This document shows, in pieces, positions 25,556-34,278 of a stretch of 64,000 nucleotides of DNA (positions are counted from its first letter, which is position 1; each line of letters begins with the position of its first letter). The notes beneath the pieces are model-generated. The model was not told the DNA's origin and did no database searches. It saw only the letters and a program-made list of their open reading frames with translations. The stretch is from Polaribacter irgensii 23-P (GTDB lineage Bacteria > Bacteroidota > Bacteroidia > Flavobacteriales > Flavobacteriaceae). A program made the position numbers and the translations under genes. The stretch spans positions 1,754,842-1,818,841 of the forward strand of contig NZ_CH724148.1 of NCBI RefSeq assembly GCF_000153225.1. Direction: 5' to 3'.

Positions 25556-27195
25556 GTTATTTTTTCAGTTTCTCTTGCATCTTCTATCATTTCTTTCGGA
25601 TAATTGTATAATTCCAATATCTTAATTGCGTTTCTAGTTTTTAATTTCCCTTCTTTTAGTTTGTGTTCAAAAGTAAGCTCGTTGTTTTCTATTTCTTCAC
25701 TAAAATGAAATAACTCAAAATTCTCTATGCTTAAAATATCGGTCAATTCAATGTCGTGAGTCGAAACTAAAACAACATTATTTCCTTTATTAAGATATGA
25801 TAATATCGCTTTTCCTCCCGAAATTCTTTCTATTGTATTTGTTCCTTTGAAAATTTCATCTAATACGAAAAGACAAGGATTTTGACTGTTAGAAGCATCT
25901 ATTAATTTTTTAATAGTTAAAACTTCCTCAAGATAGTAACTCGTGTTTTCTAATATGTCATCAGTAATTCTTATTGAAGAATACAATTTGAAAAATGGTG
26001 CAACATATTCTTTTGCAAAACAAATATTAATTGTTTGTGCTAAAACACTATTTATTGATATACTTCTAATAAATGTTGTCTTTCCAGACATATTTGAACC
26101 AGTTAATAATAAACTTTTATTTAATAAATCTAAATCGTTCACAATACAGTTTTTAATCAATGGATGATAAATATCTTTAACTACTAATTCTTTTTCTTCT
26201 ACAAATGTTGGTTCACACAATTCATATTCACTCGCTTTTAATGAAGCTGAAGATATGGCAGAATCAATTTCGCCAATAAAATGAAACAGATTCTTTAGGT
26301 CTTCTTTCCTTTTTGTAATTGAATCAATAAAACTGTAGAAAATAATATACTCAAAATTGAAAAGAACTTTTATTAATTCCGAAATTATCCAAAAAGCGAT
26401 TGCAAATTCATTGTCAACTTTCTTTTCAAAACTTATAAAGGTCGTTTTTAAACTGATTTTTTCAATTTCTTTTATAAAAGAAGCATTGTTAAAGTGATTT
26501 TTAATTTTCGGATAACTGATAAGGTTTTTTGAAACAATAAGTGCTTTAGAAAGCTGAGTTACACCATTAATATAATTTGAAACTTCCCATTTGTTCTTAT
26601 AGTGAAACAACATATTTGTTGTAAAAACTGGAATGAGGAAAATGAAAAATATAGGAAATAAAAAACCCAAAAAAATGAAAGTTATTGATAAAATAGATAA
26701 CGTATAAATTAGCCATATTATTTTTGGTTTTGCAATTGGTTGTGATGTAATTAAACTTTCAAATGAGTAAGAATCATTAGAGTTCAAACTAGTCAAATTT
26801 AATTGGGCTTTTAATCTTAAATCTTCATTTTCCTCGAATAGAAGCGTAAGATTACTAAAAGTCTGCAATTTATCTTTGTTTTGAATTGTCCTTACTTTGT
26901 AGTAGAGATACTGTTGTCCAATTTTTGAGGAAGTTCTGTCAATTATTTTAAAAGTTTCATTTATGTCTAAATCAGTTGCGCATCTATCCGATATTAAATG
27001 AAAGGCATCTTTTTTTTGGTTGTTACTATTAAAATATTTTTCTATGGATACAAAATGAAATTCATCTTGGCTTTTTTGTTTACTCCAATTATTTAGTAAA
27101 TTATTTTTAGTTTTTTTTATATTTTTTTTCTTTCGGTAGTTGCTTAAAAGAAAGCGTAAAATTAAAATGATAATAACTCCTAAAATCCAATTCAT
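25531..27195 (-). CDS. MutS-like ATPase with N-terminal membrane region
   Basis: The 554-residue protein has an N-terminal hydrophobic anchor (residues 1-20) and two more membrane segments near 175-215. The C-terminal MutS ATPase domain has Walker A GSNMSGKTTF (about 363-372), Walker B LFVLDEIFKGTN and the switch STHDIEL. It lacks the mismatch-recognition domain, so it belongs to the membrane-linked MutS-related group common in Bacteroidota, whose function is unknown. The stop codon lies inside the repeat copy. It fills a unit whose ends match perfectly over ten bases. Confidence 0.85.
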   Translation of the reverse strand: MNWILGVIIILILRFLLSNYRKKKNIKKTKNNLLNNWSKQKSQDEFHFVSIEKYFNSNNQKKDAFHLISDRCATDLDINETFKIIDRTSSKIGQQYLYYKVRTIQNKDKLQTFSNLTLLFEENEDLRLKAQLNLTSLNSNDSYSFESLITSQPIAKPKIIWLIYTLSILSITFIFLGFLFPIFFIFLIPVFTTNMLFHYKNKWEVSNYINGVTQLSKALIVSKNLISYPKIKNHFNNASFIKEIEKISLKTTFISFEKKVDNEFAIAFWIISELIKVLFNFEYIIFYSFIDSITKRKEDLKNLFHFIGEIDSAISSASLKASEYELCEPTFVEEKELVVKDIYHPLIKNCIVNDLDLLNKSLLLTGSNMSGKTTFIRSISINSVLAQTINICFAKEYVAPFFKLYSSIRITDDILENTSYYLEEVLTIKKLIDASNSQNPCLFVLDEIFKGTNTIERISGGKAILSYLNKGNNVVLVSTHDIELTDILSIENFELFHFSEEIENNELTFEHKLKEGKLKTRNAIKILELYNYPKEMIEDARETEKITFANTLQN

Positions 27196-27220
27196 ATTCT
27201 GTTAGACGAGTTTTTTTAAT

Positions 27221-27360
27221 GTTTGCCAACGTGTGTGTAAAAGATTAAGTGCTAAGGTATAGCGTTAAAGTTAATATATAATTACCGCATAGAAAGTCCG
27301 CGAGGACTCTCGAAAGTAGGTTAAAATAAAGCAATTAATTTTGTACAGTGTGGGCAGTAG
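27221..27360 (-). repeat. attC-like repeat, copy 16
   Basis: Left end GTTTGCCAACGTGTGTGTAA (27221-27240), hairpin GAAAGTCCgcgaGGACTcTC, right arm AAGCAATTAATTTTGTACAG then GTGGGCAGTAG. The left end matches the right core of copy 15. Confidence 0.88.
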
Positions 27361-27372
27361 TTATTATTATTA

Positions 27373-27798
27373 TTATTTTAAAAGTTCGTATTTGTATAAT
27401 CCGAATTCAGTTCTATTGGCAAAAATATTTAATTCATTTCCGTTTATTGAGTAACCATATTCGCCACTTAATATTAAATTCCAGTCAAAATGAGCTAACC
27501 AAATATTATTATCAGAAAAAGTGATTTTAGAATTTCTCATTTCATAAGGACCACTTCCACCAGCTGGATAAAAATCATTATTATTTCCGTTCCCGCTACT
27601 TTTATAATTTTTTCCCTCATTGAAACTTAAAGTTACGGCGTTTGAGAAAGTATCTCCGTTTAAATATACAACCGTAAAAGTTCCGCTGTAGTCTCCATTT
27701 AAACTTTCAAGATCATTTTTATCGTCATCATTGTTGCAGGAAGTAAAAGTCAAAGATAATATTACTATTAAAAATAATTTATAAATTAAATTCCCCAT
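27373..27798 (-). CDS. Hypothetical lipoprotein, 141 aa
   Basis: A lipoprotein signal (LTFTSCNNDDD, cysteine at residue 21 followed by an acidic tail) precedes a beta-rich domain of about 115 residues. The domain has GDYSGTFTVVYLNGDT and GPYEMRNSKITF, which resembles small lipocalin-like or DUF-type beta-barrel domains of Bacteroidota lipoproteins. Surface or periplasmic location is likely. The unit ends match at 11 of 15 positions. Confidence 0.68.
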   Translation of the reverse strand: MGNLIYKLFLIVILSLTFTSCNNDDDKNDLESLNGDYSGTFTVVYLNGDTFSNAVTLSFNEGKNYKSSGNGNNNDFYPAGGSGPYEMRNSKITFSDNNIWLAHFDWNLILSGEYGYSINGNELNIFANRTEFGLYKYELLK

Positions 27799-27873
27799 AA
27801 TTCTAATTTATTTATAGATGCTGTTTTGCTAAAAAGGTTGCGTAGTATCTTGTTCAGTTTTTAGTGAGTTTAA

Positions 27874-28013
27874 TTACTACCAACATGTTTGTGTATGATT
27901 AGTTGTGTATTTTAGGAGACTAATTTACTAATTAAAACATGTACCAAGAAAGTCCGTTTTGACTTTTGTCCATCGGGTAAAACCAGCAATTAATTAGACA
28001 CGTTATTAGAGCC
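27874..28013 (-). repeat. attC-like repeat, copy 17
   Basis: Left end ACTACCAACATGTTTGTGTA, block GAGACTAATTTACTAATTAA, hairpin AAAGTCcgtttTGACTTTtG, right arm CAGCAATTAATTAGACACG then TTATTAGAGCC. Confidence 0.88.
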
Positions 28014-28021
28014 AATATTTT

Positions 28022-28921
28022 TTAATCAACAGGATATATTATAAAGCTATTATGCACTTCTTTTGTTGGTTTGTCTCCCAATTTTGTTAGAGCGTTTGAA
28101 AGCTCTTTTAAATCAAGTGAACTCAATGGAAGCCGATGTTCCTTCGGTTGATAAATAGTTCCCATTGGATAATCAACTCCAGATGTCTGAGTCATCTCAA
28201 TATGATTTCCAAGTATTGTTGAAACCTCATAATCGTCAGTGAATTTCACAAGTCGCTCAATACTCATTTTAAAGGCATTCCAATCTTTCACATACAATCT
28301 CCCTGGGTAAAAGGTGTCTCCACTCAATAGAATTTTAGTTGAGGAGTCATAAACAGCAATTGAAGAAGCCTGATGTCCAGGTATTGGTATTATTTTTATT
28401 AATCGATTGCCTAAATCAAAATTCACAATTTCTTCAGGCCAATTTGATATATTATAAAAGTTCTTTAAGTTTTCAATTTCCAAACCAATAATTGTTGTAT
28501 TTGGTTTTCCCTTAAACTGACCATCTGCCGCATAGTGGTCACCATGCTTATGAGTGTGAGCCACAATTAATTCTAACGCTCCATTTTTTTCTGACCAATC
28601 GTTTATTATTTTATTTACTATTTTATAAAGAGGGAAGATGTCATCTTCTTCCGTAGCTCCAGTATCCATTAATAAAGCTTTATCCTCACCAATAAACAGA
28701 AACATAAAAGGTGCTTCGTAATTTGTGCATTTGTTTTGACGTAAAACCCAAGTATTACTATTGTACTTAACGACTTGAATTGGTGGCTCAATATTTTCTT
28801 CACAGTTTTCAGAACCGTGAATCCAATTTTGAACATTTAAATCAACGGTTTCTTCAATCGAAGGTTTGCATGACCAAATGACAATGAGTGTTGTTAGTAT
28901 TATTGTAACTTTTATTTTCAT
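28022..28921 (-). CDS. MBL-fold metallo-hydrolase, lipoprotein
   Basis: The 299-residue protein has a lipoprotein signal (VIWSCKP, cysteine about residue 18). The metallo-beta-lactamase domain has the metal motif HTHKHGDH (about 118-125), the second histidine in IPGHQASSIAVYD, and the aspartate in LLSGDTFYPG. A last histidine is in LGNHIEM. These residues bind two zinc ions. The reaction could be hydrolysis of a thioester, phosphodiester or lactam, but the substrate cannot be told. Probably periplasmic. Unit ends match after one small insertion. Confidence 0.87.
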   Translation of the reverse strand: MKIKVTIILTTLIVIWSCKPSIEETVDLNVQNWIHGSENCEENIEPPIQVVKYNSNTWVLRQNKCTNYEAPFMFLFIGEDKALLMDTGATEEDDIFPLYKIVNKIINDWSEKNGALELIVAHTHKHGDHYAADGQFKGKPNTTIIGLEIENLKNFYNISNWPEEIVNFDLGNRLIKIIPIPGHQASSIAVYDSSTKILLSGDTFYPGRLYVKDWNAFKMSIERLVKFTDDYEVSTILGNHIEMTQTSGVDYPMGTIYQPKEHRLPLSSLDLKELSNALTKLGDKPTKEVHNSFIIYPVD

Positions 28922-28936
28922 ATGTTGGTTTATATT

Positions 28937-29077
28937 GGCTTTAACGTGTTTGTATAAGATTAGCTGCGTGTTTTACGCAACTAATTTAGTAAATAAAACA
29001 CGAACCAAGAAAGTCCGGGAGGACTTTCGTAAGTAGGCTAGAAACAAGCAATAAATTATATACGGTGTTGGCAGTAG
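28937..29077 (-). repeat. attC-like repeat, copy 18 (reference copy)
   Basis: The most regular copy. Outer arms GTATAAGATTAGCTGC and GCAATAAATTATATAC pair imperfectly. An inner stem CGTGTTTTA pairs with TAAAACACG over nine bases. A second hairpin GAAAGTCCgggaGGACTTTC is perfect. The right core is GTTGGCAGTAG. Confidence 0.92.
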
Positions 29078-29133
29078 TTTTTATTTAGAATATTTTTCGA
29101 CTTTCAAATGTATTCCAAGTCCGATATTATATT

Positions 29134-29926
29134 TTAATTTTTATCATTCCATTTAAGATTAACATTATCTCTCGAAATATAAGGACCGCTGAAAACAGTT
29201 GAAGAAAAATCAATAACTTTATCTTCTTTTTTTATGGTTTCATGATTTCTAAAATCAACCCATTCTATTGAAGCTAAAAAGTCATTTTCAAAAATTAAAT
29301 GCTGATTTGATAAATCAAACTTAGCCATTCCTTTTTTTGTTATTTCAATAATATTATCAGTTCTGTTTGTTTTTACTAAATCTATATTACCATTTGTAAT
29401 ATTGTGAAAATTGATTCTAAAAGTTGCAGAATTATATCCAAAGTCTGTAATGTTAAATTGAATATTCTTTTAATTCATAAACCTTATTTTTTTTGATTTC
29501 AATTATTTTACTAATTTCCGATCCTAAATTTTTTGAAGTAAAGAACAGGACTACATTTCCACTTTTTGTTTTAGTTCCAGCAACTTTTTCTTTAGATTTT
29601 TTTTTATTAGAGATAACTATTTCTCTCAAACTCTCAACTTTAGATTGTAGTTGAATTTCGTTTATTTTTAAAGGAATTATTATTGTCTTTTTTTCAAAAT
29701 TCAAAGATGAAAAGATTAAAGAATCATTTTCTCTTATTTTTAAATTCTTAAAGGAAAAATGGCCTTTCAGATTGCTAACAGTTCCAATAGATTTTCCTTT
29801 TACTGATATATTTACGTGTGGAATTACTTTTCCGAATTCATCTATACATTTTCCTTTTAATTGAGAACAAGAAGTTAAACTTAAAAATAAACAAACAAAA
29901 AATAGTGATTTAGGATTTAGATTCAT
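29134..29926 (-). pseudogene. Carboxypeptidase-regulatory-like domain lipoprotein, frameshifted
   Basis: The N-terminal piece (29453-29926) has a lipobox (SLTSCSQLKG) and a carboxypeptidase regulatory-like beta-sandwich (GKVIPHVNISVKGKSIGTV). It ends VYELKEYS. One base later in another frame the strand continues FNITDFGYNSATFRINFHN through MAKFDLSNQHLIF to a stop at 29134. The two pieces form a single protein of about 264 residues with one frameshift near 29455-29460. In this family the domain anchors or stabilises larger outer-membrane proteins; here it is a stand-alone lipoprotein. Confidence 0.65.
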
Positions 29927-29992
29927 TTTTTTCTAGGCTGTTACGTATACAAATAAATTTTATTTTTGTTGAAGTTTTTAATGCCCGGTTTT

Positions 29993-30131
29993 TAATTACC
30001 GCTAACGATGTTGTGTATAATTATCGGCGTGTTTTAAAAAGTTTAATTTAGTTAATAAAACATGAACCAAGAAAGTCCGCGAGGATTTTTAGAAGTAGGC
30101 GAGAACAAGCAATTACTTATAGCCATTCTTA
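29993..30131 (-). repeat. attC-like repeat, copy 19
   Basis: Left end TACCGCTAACGATGTTGTGT, block GTGTTTTAAAAAGTTTAATT and TAATAAAACATGAACC, hairpin GAAAGTCCgcgaGGAtTTTt, right arm CAAGCAATTACTTATAGCC. The right core is eroded. Confidence 0.85.
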
Positions 30132-31239
30132 CCTGGTGGCTTTTTTTATATTTGATTCAATAATTTCAATCATTTTTTCACCTCTTAAATCTCGGGCGAT
30201 AATGATTCCGTTTATCAATTAGGAAATTATCTGGTATTCCATTAATTCCATAAATTAGATAGTGATCAGCCTTTCTACCATTATTTTGCCAGAGATTGAC
30301 CCAGTTCAATTCATTTTTTTCTATTGATTTTAACCACATCTTTTTAGTTTGGTCTTCTGAAATACTAACAATTTCAAATTCATCTTCATTAAACATAGAG
30401 TAAGCCTTTCTTAATGCTGGATATTCTTTAATGCAAGGACCACACCAAGATGCCCAAAAATCTAATAAGATGAGTTTCCCTTCGAAGTCTGATAGTTTAA
30501 TCATTTCTCCGTTTTCGTTTGGCATTGAAAAATCAACATAACTTTTCCCAATTTGCGAATTTTTATTTAGTTCTAAATAACGATTTTTAGATTTACTAAA
30601 TGACGATTTTTTTAAATCATTGCTAAAATTGTTATACAATTCGGAAACTGTTTTGTTGGGCAAGGATGTATAACAAAAGTCAAGAGTTTTAGCGCTCACA
30701 TATGATTTTGGATTATTTTTAATAAACTCTGTTTCAATTTTTAGTTTATTCTGCTGGACTTTTTTTAGCTCTAAATTTGCGCTTAACTTTAAACTGCCGT
30801 TAAGTTTATCGTTAGTCACTATTTCTGCAAGACTATCTCTTCGTTTTCTATACTCTTAAATTAGTTCCCAAAGTTTTTCACTTTCTTTTTGTGAATTAGC
30901 CCCTTCAATTATGGCGTCCTTAAATTCTCCATCTTTTGCTTTAAATTTTATTTCTTTTGATTCTAGTCAAATACGAGAGTAATTTTGTGAATTTTTAACC
31001 AATAAGGTGTATCGTTTTGGATGCTCTGTGACCCCATTTATTTAAAATTTGTTGTCTACTATTTTAGTCGAATCGACAGATTTATGATCCAACATTAAAT
31101 AAATTCAACTGTCGTTCTCAATTCCTTCTAATTCTCCGTTAAGGACAAATTCATTTTCTCCAAGCTTGTTTGTATTTTCTTTGCATCCAAAGATTGTCAT
31201 CAAGAATAGAATAGCAATTAAGACTGTTGTTTTTTTCAT
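30129..31239 (-). pseudogene. TlpA-type thiol-disulfide reductase lipoprotein, broken
   Basis: The N-terminus (ATG at 31237-31239, MKKTTVLIAILFLMTIFGCK) has a lipoprotein signal and a DUF4369-like start (NEFVLNGELEGI), then stops. The thioredoxin part (30178-30819) has DFWASWCGPCIKEYPAL with the redox pair CGPC. A third piece restores the true C-terminus after a one-base shift near 30210: GIIIARDLRGEKMIEIIESN. At least three disruptions occur between the pieces. Intact members are periplasmic thiol oxidoreductases. The tail reaches into copy 19. Confidence 0.8.
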
Positions 31240-31257
31240 CGGTATGTTTTTTTTAGC

Positions 31258-31398
31258 TTGCAGATAACGTTGTTGTATATGTTGATTGCGTTTTTCAAGC
31301 AACTAATTTAGTAGATAATTATAGAAAAAGAAAGTTTGTTTGGACTTTCCTAAATAAGCGATTTGATAGCAATTAATTTTATCCGGTGTTAGAGTCCG
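31258..31398 (-). repeat. attC-like repeat, copy 20
   Basis: Left end AGATAACGTTGTTGTATATG, block AGCAACTAATTTAGTAGATA, hairpin GAAAGTTTgtttGGACTTTC, right arm TAGCAATTAATTTTATCCGGT with core GTTAGAGTCC. Its right half is nearly identical to copy 22. Confidence 0.85.
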
Positions 31399-31487
31399 TT
31401 TTTTTAGAATTCAAATGATTCTTTCAAATTTATTTTTATAATTTTAAGAGTTTGATTAAATTCTTGTTTTTTTATTAAATTTAGATT

Positions 31488-31595
31488 TTAATTTGAAGTG
31501 TATGGAAAAAAAGCTCCTTTAAAAAAATAGTAACTTATTTCTATTAAAAAAAGCACAACAATTATTGTTAAAACCACTTTACTATGCTTTTTCAT
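31488..31595 (-). CDS. Small conserved membrane peptide, 35 aa, copy 1
   Basis: The ATG at 31593-31595 opens a 35-residue ORF: MKKHSKVVLTIIVVLFLIEI followed by a phenylalanine-rich stretch and the end PYTSN. It has one hydrophobic span of about 16 residues after a short basic start. The same ORF is intact in the second copy at 33819-33926, where differences are mostly silent. Both intact copies support coding. The function is unknown. Confidence 0.5.
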   Translation of the reverse strand: MKKHSKVVLTIIVVLFLIEISYYFFKGAFFPYTSN

Positions 31596-31748
31596 TTTAT
31601 ATTTTTTTTCGATTTGTTTCAATTGAGTAAATTCAATCAGCGTTATATTCAATAATAATTTTCAAATTCTTTTGAACGAGAGATTCTACAAGAATGCTTT
31701 CCGCTTATAGTTCGGTTTTTGCTATGAAATTCAGTAAGTTCGTGAGGA

Positions 31749-31949
31749 CTAAATTATTTTTCCTTTTTTTAGTTGTCCAGCGTTTATCATTACAAAAACT
31801 CCATAACCAGTTAAAATCATACCAATGGTTGTTAAAGAGATATAAAGTATTGCGGAACTTTTTATTGCTAATAAGGTCGTTCCAATTATTGTAAATAGTA
31901 CTCCAATACTTGAAATCAAACTTCCTTTGTGCTCCTTTTTTTTATCCAT
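31749..31949 (-). CDS. Small hypothetical membrane protein, 66 aa
   Basis: The product starts MDKKKEHKGSLISSIG and has two membrane segments (about 12-30 and 34-55). Its stop follows a lysine-glycine tail. The duplicate copy at 34080-34278 carries a deletion that ruins the frame, so this copy may be the working one. Small two-helix proteins of this kind are common in cassette arrays. No family is recognised. Confidence 0.55.
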   Translation of the reverse strand: MDKKKEHKGSLISSIGVLFTIIGTTLLAIKSSAILYISLTTIGMILTGYGVFVMINAGQLKKGKII

Positions 31950-31991
31950 AATATACTATTTTTTTTCTGTTTTGAGTACGTTCCGCCAATG

Positions 31992-32128
31992 AATGCCAAC
32001 GCTTAGTATATGAGAAGTAGCCGATTATGAAGCACGAAATTTCCGGTTAAGCACAAAGTTTTACACGCACCAAAAGCCTTGAAGTTCGCACTATTTTGCC
32101 TATTTCTTATAAACATTGTTGGCAGTAG
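31992..32128 (-). repeat. attC-like site with a different interior (variant E)
   Basis: Left end GAATGCCAACGCTTAGTATA and right end AACATTGTTGGCAGTAG. The interior (GCCGATTATGAAGC, CACGAAATTTCC) is unrelated to the common type. The end GTTGGCAGTA at 32118-32127 is perfectly complementary to 33588-33597. Confidence 0.72.
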
Positions 32129-32131
32129 TTT

Positions 32132-32800
32132 TTATTCATTCTTTATTTGTTGTTGCATTTTTTCAATGCTTTCTAAAGTTGGTTTTACATCTTTATTTAA
32201 AGCTCTTTTATTTATCCAATAAGTAAACGCATAAAATAAAGCAAGACCTATTAAGGTTACTATTTTAAAATTGGAAGTAAGTGGTAATAAGCTTTTAGCA
32301 ACACTATTTGTCCAATTGTAATCGATTGGATTTTCTAACCCTAGAATAAATACAAAATTCATTATAAACGGTGGAATAGCATACCAATACAAAGCAAAAT
32401 CTAATAAATTAGATTGTTGTAACATCATTGTTTTATGATTATTAAGCTGTTCAGCTATTGTTAGCGAGAAATCAGTTTTAGTATTTTGTATTTTTGATTT
32501 TCTAAATTTTACAATAACAAATACAAACCAAGCAATTGCCAAACCACAAGCTACTTTAGTAACGGGAAATGGGATTTCGAATAATAAATATCCAAAAATG
32601 AGTATTCCAATTGTTGAGGCAGAAATTTCTCTGATATCTCTACTTCTTATTTTTTTCTGAAAACTCTTTATTTTAATACTCAATTCCTCAGTCAACTGTT
32701 TTGTTTCAATTGATATTTGACCAGATTGAGAAGAATTATTCCAAATATCTTTTAATTCTTGTTCTAACATTTTAGTTGATTTTTGGAGTGATACATTCAA
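32132..32800 (-). CDS. Hypothetical membrane protein downstream of ECF sigma factor, putative anti-sigma or partner
   Basis: The 222-residue protein has a cytoplasmic N-terminal part of about 60 residues (MLEQELKDIWNNSSQSGQIS) and then about four membrane segments (around 62-75, 77-95, 133-155 and 180-198). It overlaps the end of the sigma-factor gene by 29 bases, so the two are translated together. Cytoplasmic-N, membrane-C partners next to ECF factors are often anti-sigma factors. No known anti-sigma domain was recognised. Confidence 0.6.
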   Translation of the reverse strand: MNVSLQKSTKMLEQELKDIWNNSSQSGQISIETKQLTEELSIKIKSFQKKIRSRDIREISASTIGILIFGYLLFEIPFPVTKVACGLAIAWFVFVIVKFRKSKIQNTKTDFSLTIAEQLNNHKTMMLQQSNLLDFALYWYAIPPFIMNFVFILGLENPIDYNWTNSVAKSLLPLTSNFKIVTLIGLALFYAFTYWINKRALNKDVKPTLESIEKMQQQIKNE

Positions 32801-33281
32801 ATAATTTTTTTCTAATCCGCTTCATTTTAACTGCTATATGGTTTTCTGTTAACCCAGTGATTACTTCAATTTCTTTATAAGACAAATCATCTAAATAAAG
32901 TACAATAAGAGATGTGTCAGTTCCATTTAAAGTTGAAATACACTCTTTTAAATACTTGAGCTTTTCTTGTACAGAAGTGTCAATTTCTTTTTCTATTGGT
33001 GTAAAATAGATAGATTCAAACCTATATGTCTTGCTATAATTTTTATCAAGTTTCATTTTTGAACGTAAGCAAACATTAAGAGAGATTTTATACACCCAAG
33101 TATCTATAGAAGAATTACTTTTAAAGGAGTCAAGAGATTTCCAAATTTGATAAACTACTTCTTGAAAGAGGTCTTGAGGTTCTATTGGAGGAATAGCATA
33201 AATATTACAAATTCTGTATATTTTGTGCTTATTCCCTTCAAGAATTTCTTCAAAATATTTATCCTTTTTCCTTTTTTGCAT
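32772..33281 (-). CDS. ECF-type RNA polymerase sigma factor
   Basis: The 169-residue protein has region 2 (about 10-80, with EPQDLFQEVVYQIWKSLDSFKSNSSIDTWVYKI) and region 4 (about 110-160, SYKEIEVITGLTENHIAVKMKRIRKKLF). This is a compact ECF layout. The gene overlaps a downstream membrane protein gene (29 bases) and an upstream small membrane gene (23 bases), making a three-gene operon on the minus strand. The operon is bounded by perfectly matching unit ends, so it looks like one mobile cassette. Confidence 0.88.
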   Translation of the reverse strand: MQKRKKDKYFEEILEGNKHKIYRICNIYAIPPIEPQDLFQEVVYQIWKSLDSFKSNSSIDTWVYKISLNVCLRSKMKLDKNYSKTYRFESIYFTPIEKEIDTSVQEKLKYLKECISTLNGTDTSLIVLYLDDLSYKEIEVITGLTENHIAVKMKRIRKKLFECITPKIN

Positions 33282-33477
33282 TCTGTTTTTTTAAATTGTT
33301 TTTAGATGAGCTTATAAGTAAAAACTCAATAAAAAATCCACAGATAAGTATAAGACTAATTTTTTTATATGACTCCCCAAGAATTTGGTAGCAAACGATT
33401 AATGTTATAGCCCAAACAATGCTACTTATGATTTGAATTCGTGTTAAAATTTGAATTAATTTCTTTATGTTTTCCAT
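33259..33477 (-). CDS. Small membrane protein preceding ECF sigma factor, 72 aa
   Basis: The product begins MENIKKLIQILTRIQIISSI. It has two membrane segments (about 16-32 and 40-55) and a lysine-rich tail. It overlaps the sigma gene by 23 bases and is first in the three-gene unit. It may act in sensing. No family is recognised. Confidence 0.6.
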   Translation of the reverse strand: MENIKKLIQILTRIQIISSIVWAITLIVCYQILGESYKKISLILICGFFIEFLLISSSKNNLKKQNAKKEKG

Positions 33478-33586
33478 CTTCTTAAAATTTAAATTATTGT
33501 TTTTTTTAGTGTCTCTATTTTGTTAGTGACAAGTTTTAAGAAAATATGACAGGAAAACTGATATTTTATTTTAGAGTGCTATTAAA

Positions 33587-33727
33587 TTACTGCCAACGCG
33601 TTTCTATATGGTTTGTTGCGTATTTTAACACACTAATTTACTAAATAAAACACGAACCAAGAAAGTTTGTTTGGACTTTCCTAAATAAGCGATTTGATAG
33701 CAATTATTTTATCCGATGTTAGAGTCT
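33587..33727 (-). repeat. attC-like repeat, copy 22
   Basis: Left end TTACTGCCAACGCGTTTCTA, block CACACTAATTTACTAAATAA then CACGAACC, hairpin GAAAGTTTgtttGGACTTTC, right arm AGCAATTATTTTATCCGATG with core TTAGAGTCT. From the hairpin on it matches copy 20 almost exactly. Confidence 0.88.
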
Positions 33728-33818
33728 GTTATTTTTAGAATTCAAATGATTCCTTCAAATTTATTTTTATAATTTTAAGAATTTGATTAAATTCTTGTTT
33801 TTTTATTAAATTTAGATG

Positions 33819-33926
33819 TTAATTCAAAGTGTATGGAAAAAAAGCTCCTTTAAAAAAATAGTAACTTATTTCTATTAAAAAAAGCACAACAATTATTATT
33901 AAAACTACTTTGCTATGCTTTTTCAT
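33819..33926 (-). CDS. Small conserved membrane peptide, 35 aa, copy 2
   Basis: Second copy of the 35-residue ORF at 31488-31595, from the ATG at 33924-33926. It has the same length, an open frame and one hydrophobic span. It differs at only two residues (one in the membrane span, one next to the C-terminus), which supports coding. No family is recognised. Confidence 0.5.
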   Translation of the reverse strand: MKKHSKVVLIIIVVLFLIEISYYFFKGAFFPYTLN

Positions 33927-34079
33927 TTTATATTTTTTTTCGATTTGTTTCACTTGAGTAAATTCAGCCAGCGTTATATCCAACAATATTTTTCAAATCC
34001 TTTTGAATGAGAAATTCTGCAAGAATGATTTCCGCTTTCAGTTCGGTTTTTGCTATGAAATTTAGTAAGATCGTGGGGA

Positions 34080-34278
34080 CTAAATTATTTTTCCTTTTTT
34101 TAGTTGTCCAGCGTTTATAATCATAAAACTCCATAACCAGTTAAAACCATACCAATTGTTGCAAAAGATATATAAAGTATTGCTGAACTTTTTATCGCTT
34201 ATAATGTCATTACAATTATTGTAAATAGTCTCCAATACTTGAAATCAAACTTCCTTTGTCCTCCTTTTTTTTATCCAT
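34080..34278 (-). pseudogene. Broken copy of the 66-aa small membrane protein
   Basis: This is the duplicate of 31749-31949. The start MDKKKEDKGSLISSIG is intact, but a base loss shortly after brings an early stop (GDYLQ, then TAA). The rest of the gene is still recognisable in another frame. It shows that the duplicate unit is decaying. Confidence 0.75.

Larger units (their letters stand above)
31330..31985 (-). repeat. Duplicated segment, copy 1
   Basis: About 650 bases here match 33665-34315 with only scattered differences. The segment runs from the hairpin of copy 20 through two small ORFs to the stretch GAGTACGTTCCGCCAATGAATG. This is a recent duplication of a cassette-size unit. Copy 2 has accumulated a frame-breaking deletion. 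Confidence 0.88.
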
